A stretch of DNA of 52,203 nucleotides from Patescibacteria group bacterium (GTDB lineage Bacteria > Patescibacteriota > WWE3 > UBA101185 > UBA10185): assembly GCA_016926555.1 (NCBI GenBank), contig JAFGOI010000006.1, forward strand, positions 1 through 52,203. Direction: 5' to 3'. Positions 10,006 to 18,451 of this stretch are shown here, one piece after another. The notes below the pieces were generated by a model. That model did not search any database and had not been told where the DNA came from. It saw only the letters and a list, made by a program, of their open reading frames with translations. Position 1 is the first letter of the stretch; each line of letters opens with the position of its first letter. The position numbers were made by a program, and so were the translations under genes.

Positions 10006-12124
10006 ATTCTTTGAAGGAAAACAACTTATTACGATAGTACTCGTATTGTTTATTACGTGCTTCTAGCTCTTTCTCTAATTCTTTCTCTAATTCTGTAAAT
10101 TTATCAAGTATATTTGTAAGTTCGTTCTGTGTTTCTAGTGGAGGTACGGGAATCTTTATTTTTTTAACATTGGGAGTTGTTAATTGGGGAATACTACCTC
10201 CGGTATGTCCAATTTCAGTAATATCAAGAATGTAATCCAAAAATTTCGTCGTTATCAAACTTTTATCAGGAATAAGTGTTATTAAACGAACAATTGGAGT
10301 AAATTTTGGTGCTCTAATTGTATGATATCCAATAGTGCCTCTTGCAGATATAGTGACAGCTTCTTTATCAATTTTATAACTACTTGCATATCCATATAAT
10401 GCATTTTCATCTGTTCCATTAGAAAAAATTGGATATGGAAAATCTTCAGAAGGTATAGTTTGACCTTTTTGATATTTTTCAGGTTTATCTCCTCCAGCTG
10501 AAATGTCTAGACAGACATCTTGTAGTGACATCCAAACCGCCGCATCCCCCTCATTTAATATTTTTTCTGTATTGGTTTCGATATTTTTCACAATCTCATT
10601 AAGAGACTCGCGTAATTTATTCTGTATTGTTACTGTATTTGCAATTTCAGTGTCAAGTTCCTTAATATTTATCACATCTTGTTTTTTTTCATTGCCAACA
10701 TAGCTTGTTACTGAAATATTGAAATCATTTTCAACAATATCCTTGTTATTAATTAGTTCAGAAAAATATTCAATGTGTTGACGCTTAATAAAGGTATTTA
10801 AAATCTTTTCACGATTCCTTTTGCTTAATTTGTTTTTGTTACCTCCTCTTATGAATTCCTCAGAAGCATCGATGAAAAGAACACTGTTGTCTTGTTTGCT
10901 CTTTTTAAGAACAATAACGCATGTAGCAATAGACGTTCCAAAGAATAAATCTGGGGGTAATTGAATAACCGCATCAATATAATTGTTATCTATCAGGTAT
11001 TTTCTAATTTTTTTCTCTGCACCACCTCTATAAAGAACACCAGGGAATTCTACAATAGCTGCCGTTCCACTTGTTGATAGCCAAGAAAGCATGTGCATAG
11101 TGAAGGCAAGATCTGCCTTGCTTTTTGGTGCTAATACACCTGCAGGTGAAAAACGCGGATCGTTTATAAGAAGGGGGTTAGCATCACCTTCCCATTTAAT
11201 TGAGTACGGAGGATTAGAAACTATGGCATCAAAGGGTTCATCATCCCAATGTTTGGGATTTGTAAGTGTATCCCCAAGAGCAATATCGAAATTATTGTAA
11301 TTTATGTCGTGCAGGAACATATTAATACGACATAAGTTATAAGTAGTTAAATTTATCTCTTGTCCGAAAAACCCAAGTCTAACATTTTCTTTTCCCAGCA
11401 CTTTAGAAAATTTAAGAAGCAATGAACCTGAACCACACGCAGGATCATAAACCTTATTTACTTCTTTTTTATCAACTGTTGTGATCTCAGCTAGTAACTC
11501 GCTTACTTCTTGTGGGGTATAAAACTCACCGCCAGATTTTCCAGCATTTGAGGCATACATTGTCATCAAAAACTCATAGGCATCACCAAATGCATCAATA
11601 GTGTTATCAGAATAGTTACCCAGCTTAAGATTGCCAATAGCCTCAATAATCTTGGTCAATTTCTTATTGCGCTGCTCTACTGTATTTCCAAGCTTACTGG
11701 AATTGACATCAAGATCTGCAAATAAACCTTTAAGGTCTGCTTCACTGTTAGTACCTTTCGCTGAGTTTTCAATTCCTCGAAATACTGAAGCTAGTGTCTC
11801 ATTTAAGTCCGTGTCCTTACGTGCTCTTTTACAAACATTTACAAACAATTCACTTGGTAGGATATAAAATCCCTTTTCTTTTACAGTATCAGCTCTACCA
11901 AGTTCCGCTTTTTCATCAGACAAATTTGCATAATCGAAATCTTTATTTCCTGTTCTTCTTTCATCTGAATTTATATAATCGGTTAGATTTTCACTTATAA
12001 ATCTATAAAACAACATTCCTAAAACATATTGTTTAAAATCCCAGCCATCTACACTACCTCGCAGATCATTTGCTATCTGCCAAATAGCCCTATGTAATTC
12101 AGATCTTTCTTGTTCTTTAGTCAT
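9995..12124 (-). CDS. hsdM: Type I R-M HsdM-HsdS fusion (N6-adenine methyltransferase plus one target-recognition half-subunit)
   Basis: MTKEQERSELHRAIWQIANDLRG start; GGEFYTPQEVSELL, NPPYSIKW; C-terminal TRD-like SISARGTIG...IPVPPLETQNELTNILDKF. Start moved from 12220 to internal Met at 12124. Confidence 0.9.
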   Translation of the reverse strand: MTKEQERSELHRAIWQIANDLRGSVDGWDFKQYVLGMLFYRFISENLTDYINSDERRTGNKDFDYANLSDEKAELGRADTVKEKGFYILPSELFVNVCKRARKDTDLNETLASVFRGIENSAKGTNSEADLKGLFADLDVNSSKLGNTVEQRNKKLTKIIEAIGNLKLGNYSDNTIDAFGDAYEFLMTMYASNAGKSGGEFYTPQEVSELLAEITTVDKKEVNKVYDPACGSGSLLLKFSKVLGKENVRLGFFGQEINLTTYNLCRINMFLHDINYNNFDIALGDTLTNPKHWDDEPFDAIVSNPPYSIKWEGDANPLLINDPRFSPAGVLAPKSKADLAFTMHMLSWLSTSGTAAIVEFPGVLYRGGAEKKIRKYLIDNNYIDAVIQLPPDLFFGTSIATCVIVLKKSKQDNSVLFIDASEEFIRGGNKNKLSKRNREKILNTFIKRQHIEYFSELINNKDIVENDFNISVTSYVGNEKKQDVINIKELDTEIANTVTIQNKLRESLNEIVKNIETNTEKILNEGDAAVWMSLQDVCLDISAGGDKPEKYQKGQTIPSEDFPYPIFSNGTDENALYGYASSYKIDKEAVTISARGTIGYHTIRAPKFTPIVRLITLIPDKSLITTKFLDYILDITEIGHTGGSIPQLTTPNVKKIKIPVPPLETQNELTNILDKFTELEKELEKELEARNKQYEYYRNKLFSFKEYEN

Positions 12125-12179
12125 ATTCTCATTATAACTTGGATTAAATGAAACTCGTAGTCTTCCTTTTTTATAATCT

Positions 12180-12201
12180 AAATCGGACGCGTGTCCGATT
12201 T
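12180..12201. promoter_or_regulatory. Perfect 9-bp inverted repeat (aaatcggac-gcgt-gtccgattt), possible operator upstream of hsdMS
   Basis: Palindrome read directly, 56 bp upstream of hsdMS start in the divergent intergenic region. Confidence 0.5.
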
Positions 12202-12210
12202 TACAGCGTG

Positions 12211-12241
12211 TTGACAGCAAATAAACTTTGTGGGATTATAA
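12211..12241 (+). promoter_or_regulatory. Sigma-70-like promoter
   Basis: TTGACA at 12211-12216, then A/T-rich -10-like ATTATA/TTATAA at 12235-12241. Confidence 0.5.
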
Positions 12242-12264
12242 ACACAGTTGAATAGGTAACCCAT

Positions 12265-12360
12265 CTTAATACAATAAGGTGTCCGCCTTGGAAGCGGGAA
12301 TTTGTTAATGAACAATACAATGTTTCGTTAGCAGGTTCCCGCTTTTTTTATTGTATTAAG
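12265..12360 (+). ncRNA. Structured leader RNA candidate with embedded intrinsic terminator
   Basis: 13-bp outer helix cttaatacaataa/ttattgtattaag (12265-12277/12348-12360); inner aagcgggaa/ttcccgctt (12292-12300/12336-12344) followed by T7. Confidence 0.6.
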
Positions 12361-12376
12361 TTTATGAAAGGGTTAT

Positions 12377-13702
12377 ATGAACAACCTAAACATAAAAAAA
12401 GTGAAAGTATCTGAGCTTAAACCCTCAGAATACAATCCCAGAAAATGGGACGCGTATAAAGTTGAACAATTAAAGGAAAGCATAGAAAAGTTTGGCTTTG
12501 TTGATCCTTTGATTGTGAATGGAGCCGAAAATAGGAAAAATATCTTGATAGGAGGCCATTTTCGTTATCACCTCGCAAGGCTCCTCAAGTACAAAGAAGT
12601 TCCTGTTGTGTATATAGATATCCCAGATATTGAGAGAGAAAAGGAACTCAATCTGAGATTAAATGCTAATACAGGAGATTGGGATTATAAGCTATTGGCA
12701 GAATTCGATGAGTCTTTTCTTGATTCGGTTGGATTTACAAGCGAAGATTTGGATGAAATCTTTGCGATAGATGAAACTCCCGAGGAATTCGACCTTCGAC
12801 AGGAGCTTGCAAAACTAGATATTAACAATATAGAAATTAAAAAAGGCGATGTTATCCAGCTGGGCGAAAACAGGTTGATGTGTGGGGATTCTACAGTTGA
12901 AAGAGATGTACAAAAGCTTATGGATGGTGAAAAGGCGGATATGTGCTTCACTGACCCACCATACCTTCTCGATTACCTAAAGGGAAAGAAGAAATCAGAG
13001 GGCATTGTAACAGGATTTGGAGCAAAAAGAAATCGAAGGTATCTTGAGACCGATGTTCTACCAGACGATTTTACAGAAAAATGGGTGGCCAACATATCCA
13101 AAATCCAAAAGGAAAACTTCTCAGTGATAATTTATGAGAACTGGAAAAATTTGAGAGTAATTTGGGAGGAAATGGAAAAGTACTGGAAAGTAAGAAATAT
13201 GATCGTATGGCATTTACCCAATAGAACGCAAGGATTTGCTGGTAAACATAGATTTTTTTCAAAGCACGACATTGCAATGGTTGGTACATCAGAATCTTTT
13301 GACCCATCCCTCAATCTCAAACCTGAAGAAGAACTTCTTCAAAATGAATATGAAACAGCATTGTTCGCGATTTCGGGCAGGCCACATTGGGAAAGTTATA
13401 AGAAGGGCAAAAAGTACCAGCCAACAGATTTTATTGAATATGTTGCTTCTGATGAAAAAAGCTCAGGTCAAGGGGTGGTTTTCGGTACCAAACCGATCGA
13501 AATATTAATTCCATACATAAAAGTATTAACAAAGCGAGGAGACCTTATAGTGGAGCCCTTCGGAGGCTCTGGCAGTACGCTGATCGCTTCAGAGAAAATG
13601 AGGAGACGTTGCTACATCATGGAGAAATCCCCCGTTTACGCGGAAGTTATTAAAAAAAGATGGGAAAAGCTCACCCATCAGAAAGGAGTAAAAATATCAT
13701 GA
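12377..13702 (+). CDS. ParB-like N-terminal domain plus site-specific DNA methyltransferase
   Basis: VSELKPSEYNPRKWDAYKVEQLKESIEKFGFVDPLIVN...IGGHFRYHLA (ParB-like); CFTDPPYLLDY and EPFGGSGSTLIASEKMRRRCYIMEKSPVYAEVIKKRWE (MTase). Confidence 0.9.
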   Translation: MNNLNIKKVKVSELKPSEYNPRKWDAYKVEQLKESIEKFGFVDPLIVNGAENRKNILIGGHFRYHLARLLKYKEVPVVYIDIPDIEREKELNLRLNANTGDWDYKLLAEFDESFLDSVGFTSEDLDEIFAIDETPEEFDLRQELAKLDINNIEIKKGDVIQLGENRLMCGDSTVERDVQKLMDGEKADMCFTDPPYLLDYLKGKKKSEGIVTGFGAKRNRRYLETDVLPDDFTEKWVANISKIQKENFSVIIYENWKNLRVIWEEMEKYWKVRNMIVWHLPNRTQGFAGKHRFFSKHDIAMVGTSESFDPSLNLKPEEELLQNEYETALFAISGRPHWESYKKGKKYQPTDFIEYVASDEKSSGQGVVFGTKPIEILIPYIKVLTKRGDLIVEPFGGSGSTLIASEKMRRRCYIMEKSPVYAEVIKKRWEKLTHQKGVKIS

Positions 13703-14106
13703 ATAAAACAATCCAGAAAAGACAACAAAAAGAACGTGAAATCCTACTAGAACATCTTAGGAGAACACCAATAATTCAGTTAGCTTGTGAGAAAGCTGGA
13801 ATATCAAGGGCGACCTATTATCGCTGGAAGAGCAATGATAAAGAGTTTGAAAAACAAGCTAATGAGGCCATTGATGAAGGTGTATCCCTCATGAACGATT
13901 TTGCTGAATCGCAGTTAATTTCTTCAATAAGAGATAAAAACATGACGGCGATAATTTACTGGTTAAAACACAGGCACAAAGCATATTCAACAAGGGTAGA
14001 AATATCGGGAAATATATCTACGATACGTGAAGAACTTACTGAACAGGAAACTCAAATGATTAAGGAGGCCATAAATTTATTTAAGGATGATTATGGAAAT
14101 AAATGA
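13699..14106 (+). CDS. Phage terminase small subunit-like HTH protein
   Basis: IIQLACEKAGISRATYYRWKSNDKEFEKQANEAIDEG; directly upstream of TerL. Start chosen at MNKTIQKRQQ. Confidence 0.75.
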   Translation: MNKTIQKRQQKEREILLEHLRRTPIIQLACEKAGISRATYYRWKSNDKEFEKQANEAIDEGVSLMNDFAESQLISSIRDKNMTAIIYWLKHRHKAYSTRVEISGNISTIREELTEQETQMIKEAINLFKDDYGNK

Positions 14107-15559
14107 AAGAACCCTGCAACAAGTACTCAATGATAGAACTCTACGGGTGAATCTTGCCTACGATAGTTTCGAATGGTTTCTTGTTATCTATTTGAATCAT
14201 CACTTTAGTTATTCTTTTGCTCCATACCATAGAGAGTTAATGAGGATAGTACAAGATCAAGAGATAGAAAGGGCTTTTATTGCTGCTTTTAGATCGAGTG
14301 GAAAAACCACGCTTATTGTTCACGCCGGAATATTATGGTCACTGTTTGGTAAACCGCAGAAAAAATACATCGTTTTAGTTGGTCTTACCAAATCCCAAAT
14401 TGAAGAGCATTTTCACAACCTAAGACGTGAATTAGAAACTAATGAGCTGTTAATAAATGACTTCGGTAGATCGAAGGAACCAATGAGTAAGTGGAGTTCA
14501 GATAAGCTAGAAATACCCTCCCTTGGTGCAACTGTAGTGGCTCGTTCCACAGGAGAAACTGTTAGAGGCGTCAAAGGACTATCAGAAAGGCCGGATCTTA
14601 TTATCTGTGACGATATGGATGACGTAAATTCTACAAGGAGTCTTGATACAAGAGATTGGCTTTTTCATTGGTTTACCAGTGAGATACTGACCCTGGGATT
14701 TGACAATACGAGGGTTATTGTGACAGGAAATATTGTGCATCCTGATTGTTTTCTCGTTCGTATGGAGGAAATGATAAAAGACAAAAAGAAGACAGGAGAG
14801 TTTTTGAAGGTTCCATTTTTTGACTCTAAAGGTAATGCTAATTGGCCCTCAAGATTCCCAACCAAAGAAAGCATACAAAAGCTACAAGATGGGATTTACG
14901 ACCCTCGTGTTTGGAAAAGAGAATATGAACTAATACCAGTAACACTTATGGACCAAGTTATTAAAGAAAACGATATTCGTTACTATGAACAAATTCCAAA
15001 TACAACCTCTAGATATTACGAATACACGCTAATTGCGGTAGATCCTGCAATTAGTGAAAAGGATTCCGCTGACTTTTCTGCCATCGTTTTTGCTGACGTA
15101 TTTAATACAGAAGGTAACTATAAAATATATCTACACTCAAACTATATAAATGAACATTTGGACACACAATCTCTACTTAATAGGATGGAGTATTGTTACA
15201 ACACCAACTTGGGCAAGCGTCCCTTGATATTGATAGAAAACTCGAATTTCCAGGAAATTATAGCTCAGCAGTTAGAGCAAAAAATGCTCAAGGTTGAGAG
15301 AGTTAACCCAAGGGGTGTTAGTAAGATTGATCGTTTTATGTCAGTAAGCAATCTTATAAAGTCAGGTGTGGTTGAATTTCCTAAGGAATTCTCAGGGCAT
15401 CTAAAAGACCAAATATTATATTGCGGAATGACAAAACACGATGATCTCTTAGATGTCTTTGTCTATATATTGCAGTATGTAGTAGAGCATAAAAGACAAG
15501 ACAGTGGTGTTACGTCAGTAAGGTTTATAAGTGTTAAAACCAGATCTTTGTTCAGATAA
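14087..15559 (+). CDS. Phage terminase large subunit
   Basis: Walker A FRSSGKTT, Walker B LIICDDMDD, nuclease motifs AVDPAISEKDSADFSAI...TKHDDLLDVFVYIL. Confidence 0.9.
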   Translation: MIMEINERTLQQVLNDRTLRVNLAYDSFEWFLVIYLNHHFSYSFAPYHRELMRIVQDQEIERAFIAAFRSSGKTTLIVHAGILWSLFGKPQKKYIVLVGLTKSQIEEHFHNLRRELETNELLINDFGRSKEPMSKWSSDKLEIPSLGATVVARSTGETVRGVKGLSERPDLIICDDMDDVNSTRSLDTRDWLFHWFTSEILTLGFDNTRVIVTGNIVHPDCFLVRMEEMIKDKKKTGEFLKVPFFDSKGNANWPSRFPTKESIQKLQDGIYDPRVWKREYELIPVTLMDQVIKENDIRYYEQIPNTTSRYYEYTLIAVDPAISEKDSADFSAIVFADVFNTEGNYKIYLHSNYINEHLDTQSLLNRMEYCYNTNLGKRPLILIENSNFQEIIAQQLEQKMLKVERVNPRGVSKIDRFMSVSNLIKSGVVEFPKEFSGHLKDQILYCGMTKHDDLLDVFVYILQYVVEHKRQDSGVTSVRFISVKTRSLFR

Positions 15560-15597
15560 TCTTATAAGTTTATTCATTTATCTATTCATAAGTTTGC

Positions 15598-15603
15598 TAT
15601 AAT
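15598..15603 (+). promoter_or_regulatory. Extended -10 promoter element (TGcTATAAT) upstream of structured RNA
   Basis: tttgctataat; no convincing -35. Confidence 0.4.
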
Positions 15604-15615
15604 CTAAACATAAAT

Positions 15616-15748
15616 GTTATCAGCGGCGAGTATAACAAAGCACTAGTTCTGTAGTTATTGCAGAACTGAGTATCAAACCCAGAAAGGGGCTACCTTTCCA
15701 AGGGTTTGATGCTTCGCCGCTGATGACTACAGAAGGTAGTCCCTTTCT
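15616..15748 (+). ncRNA. Structured RNA candidate: three-way junction, extra hairpin, potential pseudoknot or alternative helix
   Basis: P1 15616-15629/15714-15727 (14 bp, one G-U); P2 15645-15651/15661-15667; P3 15672-15680/15702-15710 with apical 15682-15687/15693-15698; P4 15725-15730/15736-15741; alternative 16-bp pairing 15681-15696/15733-15748. Confidence 0.65.
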
Positions 15749-15828
15749 TATTGCCTACCTCTAATATACTTTTAAGGCTTTACGAAGCCTTGCATTAAGG
15801 GAACTCTTCTGTCATCCATCAATGTGGT

Positions 15829-16428
15829 ATGTATAAAAGAGTTGAACCCAAAAAACTAACAGGTAAAGAAACATTTAAAAACGCAAACAAAGAATTTTCC
15901 GTTCTTCAATTTTGGCAATTCGCCTTTTCCAATCTCAATTCTAACGTTCTAAGAGGAGATCTAGCGGAATTTTTTATCGAGAATGCCTTAAGGGATGTAG
16001 AACACATAACAATTAAAAACCCCTGGGGAGATTTTGATGTAGTAACAAATGAGGGTACTAAAATAGAGACCAAATGTAGTGCGTTTCTACAAGACTGGGA
16101 CCAGAAGGAACTTTCCAAACCTTTATTTTCAGGTTTGAGAGCCAAGGATTTATATTGGAATTCTGCTGTATCAGATTTCAAAGCTGACTCAGGAAAAGAC
16201 TACAAATCCGATATTTACGTATTTGTTCTACAGAATCATAAGAATCCCGAAACTCTGAATCTTTTAGATATGAATCAATGGGAGTTCTTCGTTTTATCCA
16301 GGGATGAATTAAAAGAGATATCTAAAAATGCATCAAGTGTTTCTCTAGTAAAACTACAAAAGGAAAATGTCGAGCCCATTCACTTTAACGGACTAAGACA
16401 AGCTATATTAAGCAAAGAAAACTTTTGA
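15829..16428 (+). CDS. PD-(D/E)XK nuclease-like protein
   Basis: VLRGDLAEFFIENAL...NPWGDFDVVTNEGTKIETKCSAFLQDWDQ (D...ExK pattern). Confidence 0.6.
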   Translation: MYKRVEPKKLTGKETFKNANKEFSVLQFWQFAFSNLNSNVLRGDLAEFFIENALRDVEHITIKNPWGDFDVVTNEGTKIETKCSAFLQDWDQKELSKPLFSGLRAKDLYWNSAVSDFKADSGKDYKSDIYVFVLQNHKNPETLNLLDMNQWEFFVLSRDELKEISKNASSVSLVKLQKENVEPIHFNGLRQAILSKENF

Positions 16429-16436
16429 TATTTTGC

Positions 16437-16907
16437 TTATTTTTGAACGTTAACCCGTCCACCGATAAAGTAAGCTTTATAAACCTCCTCGTTATTTAAA
16501 AAGATTCCTTCTGTTTGGATGAATTCCTCAATATCACCTTGGCACTCGTTTGTATATTTTAAATTGTTTTCCTCAAATTTTTCGGGCCCTCGATGGATAC
16601 AGTTTCCAGTGGGACCTTCCTTTAAAGCTTTACGTAGAAACGCGTAGATGTCCGAAAAGTTGATTCCTTCTGCAACCTTACCCCAATAAACACATCTAAA
16701 AACGTCTTTTCCATCAAACCAAAGAGTTTCGTTACCAGAGTATGGTTCACCCCCGTAAAATTCGTCTTCATATTTCCAATTCCCCTCATTTCTAGTTAAT
16801 ATCTTTCCGCCCTTGCCATTATCTTCGTACTTGATACTTTCGTCAGCATAGCCCAGTAAGTTAAACTTTCTAAGGGTATTTTTGAGTTCTTGTGCTTGTG
16901 GTCTCAT
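16437..16907 (-). CDS. DUF5680-like protein
   Basis: YEDEFYGGEPYSGNETLWFDGKDVFRCVYWGKV pattern. Confidence 0.6.
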   Translation of the reverse strand: MRPQAQELKNTLRKFNLLGYADESIKYEDNGKGGKILTRNEGNWKYEDEFYGGEPYSGNETLWFDGKDVFRCVYWGKVAEGINFSDIYAFLRKALKEGPTGNCIHRGPEKFEENNLKYTNECQGDIEEFIQTEGIFLNNEEVYKAYFIGGRVNVQK

Positions 16908-16973
16908 ATAAGTTATTGTACATCAAAAGCTGGAGCTGGACTTGTACTCGTTTTTGCGTCATCCATTGTATAG

Positions 16974-18281
16974 ATGACAACAGCAACAAACACCATTAAA
17001 TACTGCCTTTATGCACGAAAATCTTCGGAAAGCGATGAGCGCCAAGCTATGAGTATAGACTCTCAAATCAAGGAAATGACAGACCTCGCTTTAAAGGACC
17101 AATTAGAAGTAGTAGAGATCAAAAAGGAGAGCCACTCTGCTAAAAATTCGGGTACAAGACCACTATTTTTAGAGATGCTTTATGAACTCAATCAAGATAA
17201 ATACAACGGTATCTTGACTTGGGCTCCAGACAGGCTTAGCAGAAATGCAGGTGACTTAGGTTCTCTTGTTGATATTATGGATCGAGGAAAGTTAGCGCAT
17301 ATCAAAACGGCTTCTCAATCTTTTTCTAACAATCCAAACGAAAAGTTCTTACTAATGATTCTTTGTTCCCAGGCTAAACTTGAAAACGATAACAGAGGTT
17401 TAAATGTTAAAAGAGGTATAAGAGCTAAGTGTGAAATGGGATGGAGACCCGCGCCCGCCCCTGTCGGATATTTAAACTATTCCCATCTTGGAACTAAGAA
17501 AGTAATGCTAGATAAAGAAGTTGCCCCTCTAATTAAAGAAATGTTCACGATGGTAGCTAATGGGTGTAGCGGAAGAGATGTAAAAGTTTGGTTAGATAAA
17601 GACGGAAGACTGAAAAAACATACACATAGAAATATACCTCTAAGTATGGTTTATAGAATGCTAAAAAATAGTTTTTACTACGGTGAATTTGAGTATCCAA
17701 CAAATAGCGGGGTTTGGTACAAAGGTTCGCATGACCCGATAATTACACGAGAATTGTTTAAAGAAGTTCAAAAGAAATTGAGTTTTTATACTGAGAATAA
17801 AACAAAAACTAAATGGGGTTCAAAAACCTTTGATTTCAAAGAGATTTTTAAATGCGCTTACTGTGGAGCAAGTGTTGTAGGTGAAGAAAAATTCAAACTA
17901 CTAAAATCAGGAAAGAAGAATAGGTACGTTTACTACCATTGTTCCAAAAAGATTGATCCAAATTGCCCAGAACCTTATGTAAATGAGGTAGACTTGATTG
18001 ATAGATTTATCAGGTTCGTTGAACTACTAGAAACAAGAAGAAGTACAGCCATTGAAATAAATAAAACAATTAAGACTAAAATGAATAAATATAAGGCGTT
18101 CAGAGACCAGATACTAGAACAACAAAGCGTTTCAATTGAGGATAAACCACTTAAATTTGCTGAGTTTTTCAGACATATAGTTTTAAACGGAACTAATGAG
18201 GAAAAACAAGAAATCCTATCGTGCATTAACCAGGCCTTATATCTCCATAACGGAGAAATATTTTCCAATCCTTTAATTTAG
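16974..18281 (+). CDS. Serine recombinase (resolvase/invertase N-terminal, recombinase and zinc-ribbon domains)
   Basis: CLYARKSSESDERQAMSIDSQI; TWAPDRLSRNAGDLG; zinc ribbon FKCAYCGASV...YYHCSKKIDPNCP. Confidence 0.95.
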   Translation: MTTATNTIKYCLYARKSSESDERQAMSIDSQIKEMTDLALKDQLEVVEIKKESHSAKNSGTRPLFLEMLYELNQDKYNGILTWAPDRLSRNAGDLGSLVDIMDRGKLAHIKTASQSFSNNPNEKFLLMILCSQAKLENDNRGLNVKRGIRAKCEMGWRPAPAPVGYLNYSHLGTKKVMLDKEVAPLIKEMFTMVANGCSGRDVKVWLDKDGRLKKHTHRNIPLSMVYRMLKNSFYYGEFEYPTNSGVWYKGSHDPIITRELFKEVQKKLSFYTENKTKTKWGSKTFDFKEIFKCAYCGASVVGEEKFKLLKSGKKNRYVYYHCSKKIDPNCPEPYVNEVDLIDRFIRFVELLETRRSTAIEINKTIKTKMNKYKAFRDQILEQQSVSIEDKPLKFAEFFRHIVLNGTNEEKQEILSCINQALYLHNGEIFSNPLI

Positions 18282-18332
18282 CTAAATATAGAACAGGGAC
18301 TCGAACTTAAATACATTGTTATAGCAATAAAA

Positions 18333-18346
18333 AACCTTATAAGGTT
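18333..18346. repeat. Perfect 14-bp palindrome aaccttataaggtt, 52 bp past the recombinase stop
   Basis: Read directly. Confidence 0.6.
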
Positions 18347-18451
18347 AATGTTTTACAGAAAAATTGCGGTTCGGATTTAAGGTTTTTAAGAGAGGTTTTA
18401 TCAAGCTGTTAAGAGGTATTAGAGGCTTCATGGTCACTTGCGTGCCCATTC

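Noticed and set aside
12377-18281. Intact prophage
   Set aside because: Only methyltransferase, TerS, TerL and a serine recombinase are present; no portal, capsid, tail or lysis genes recognised.
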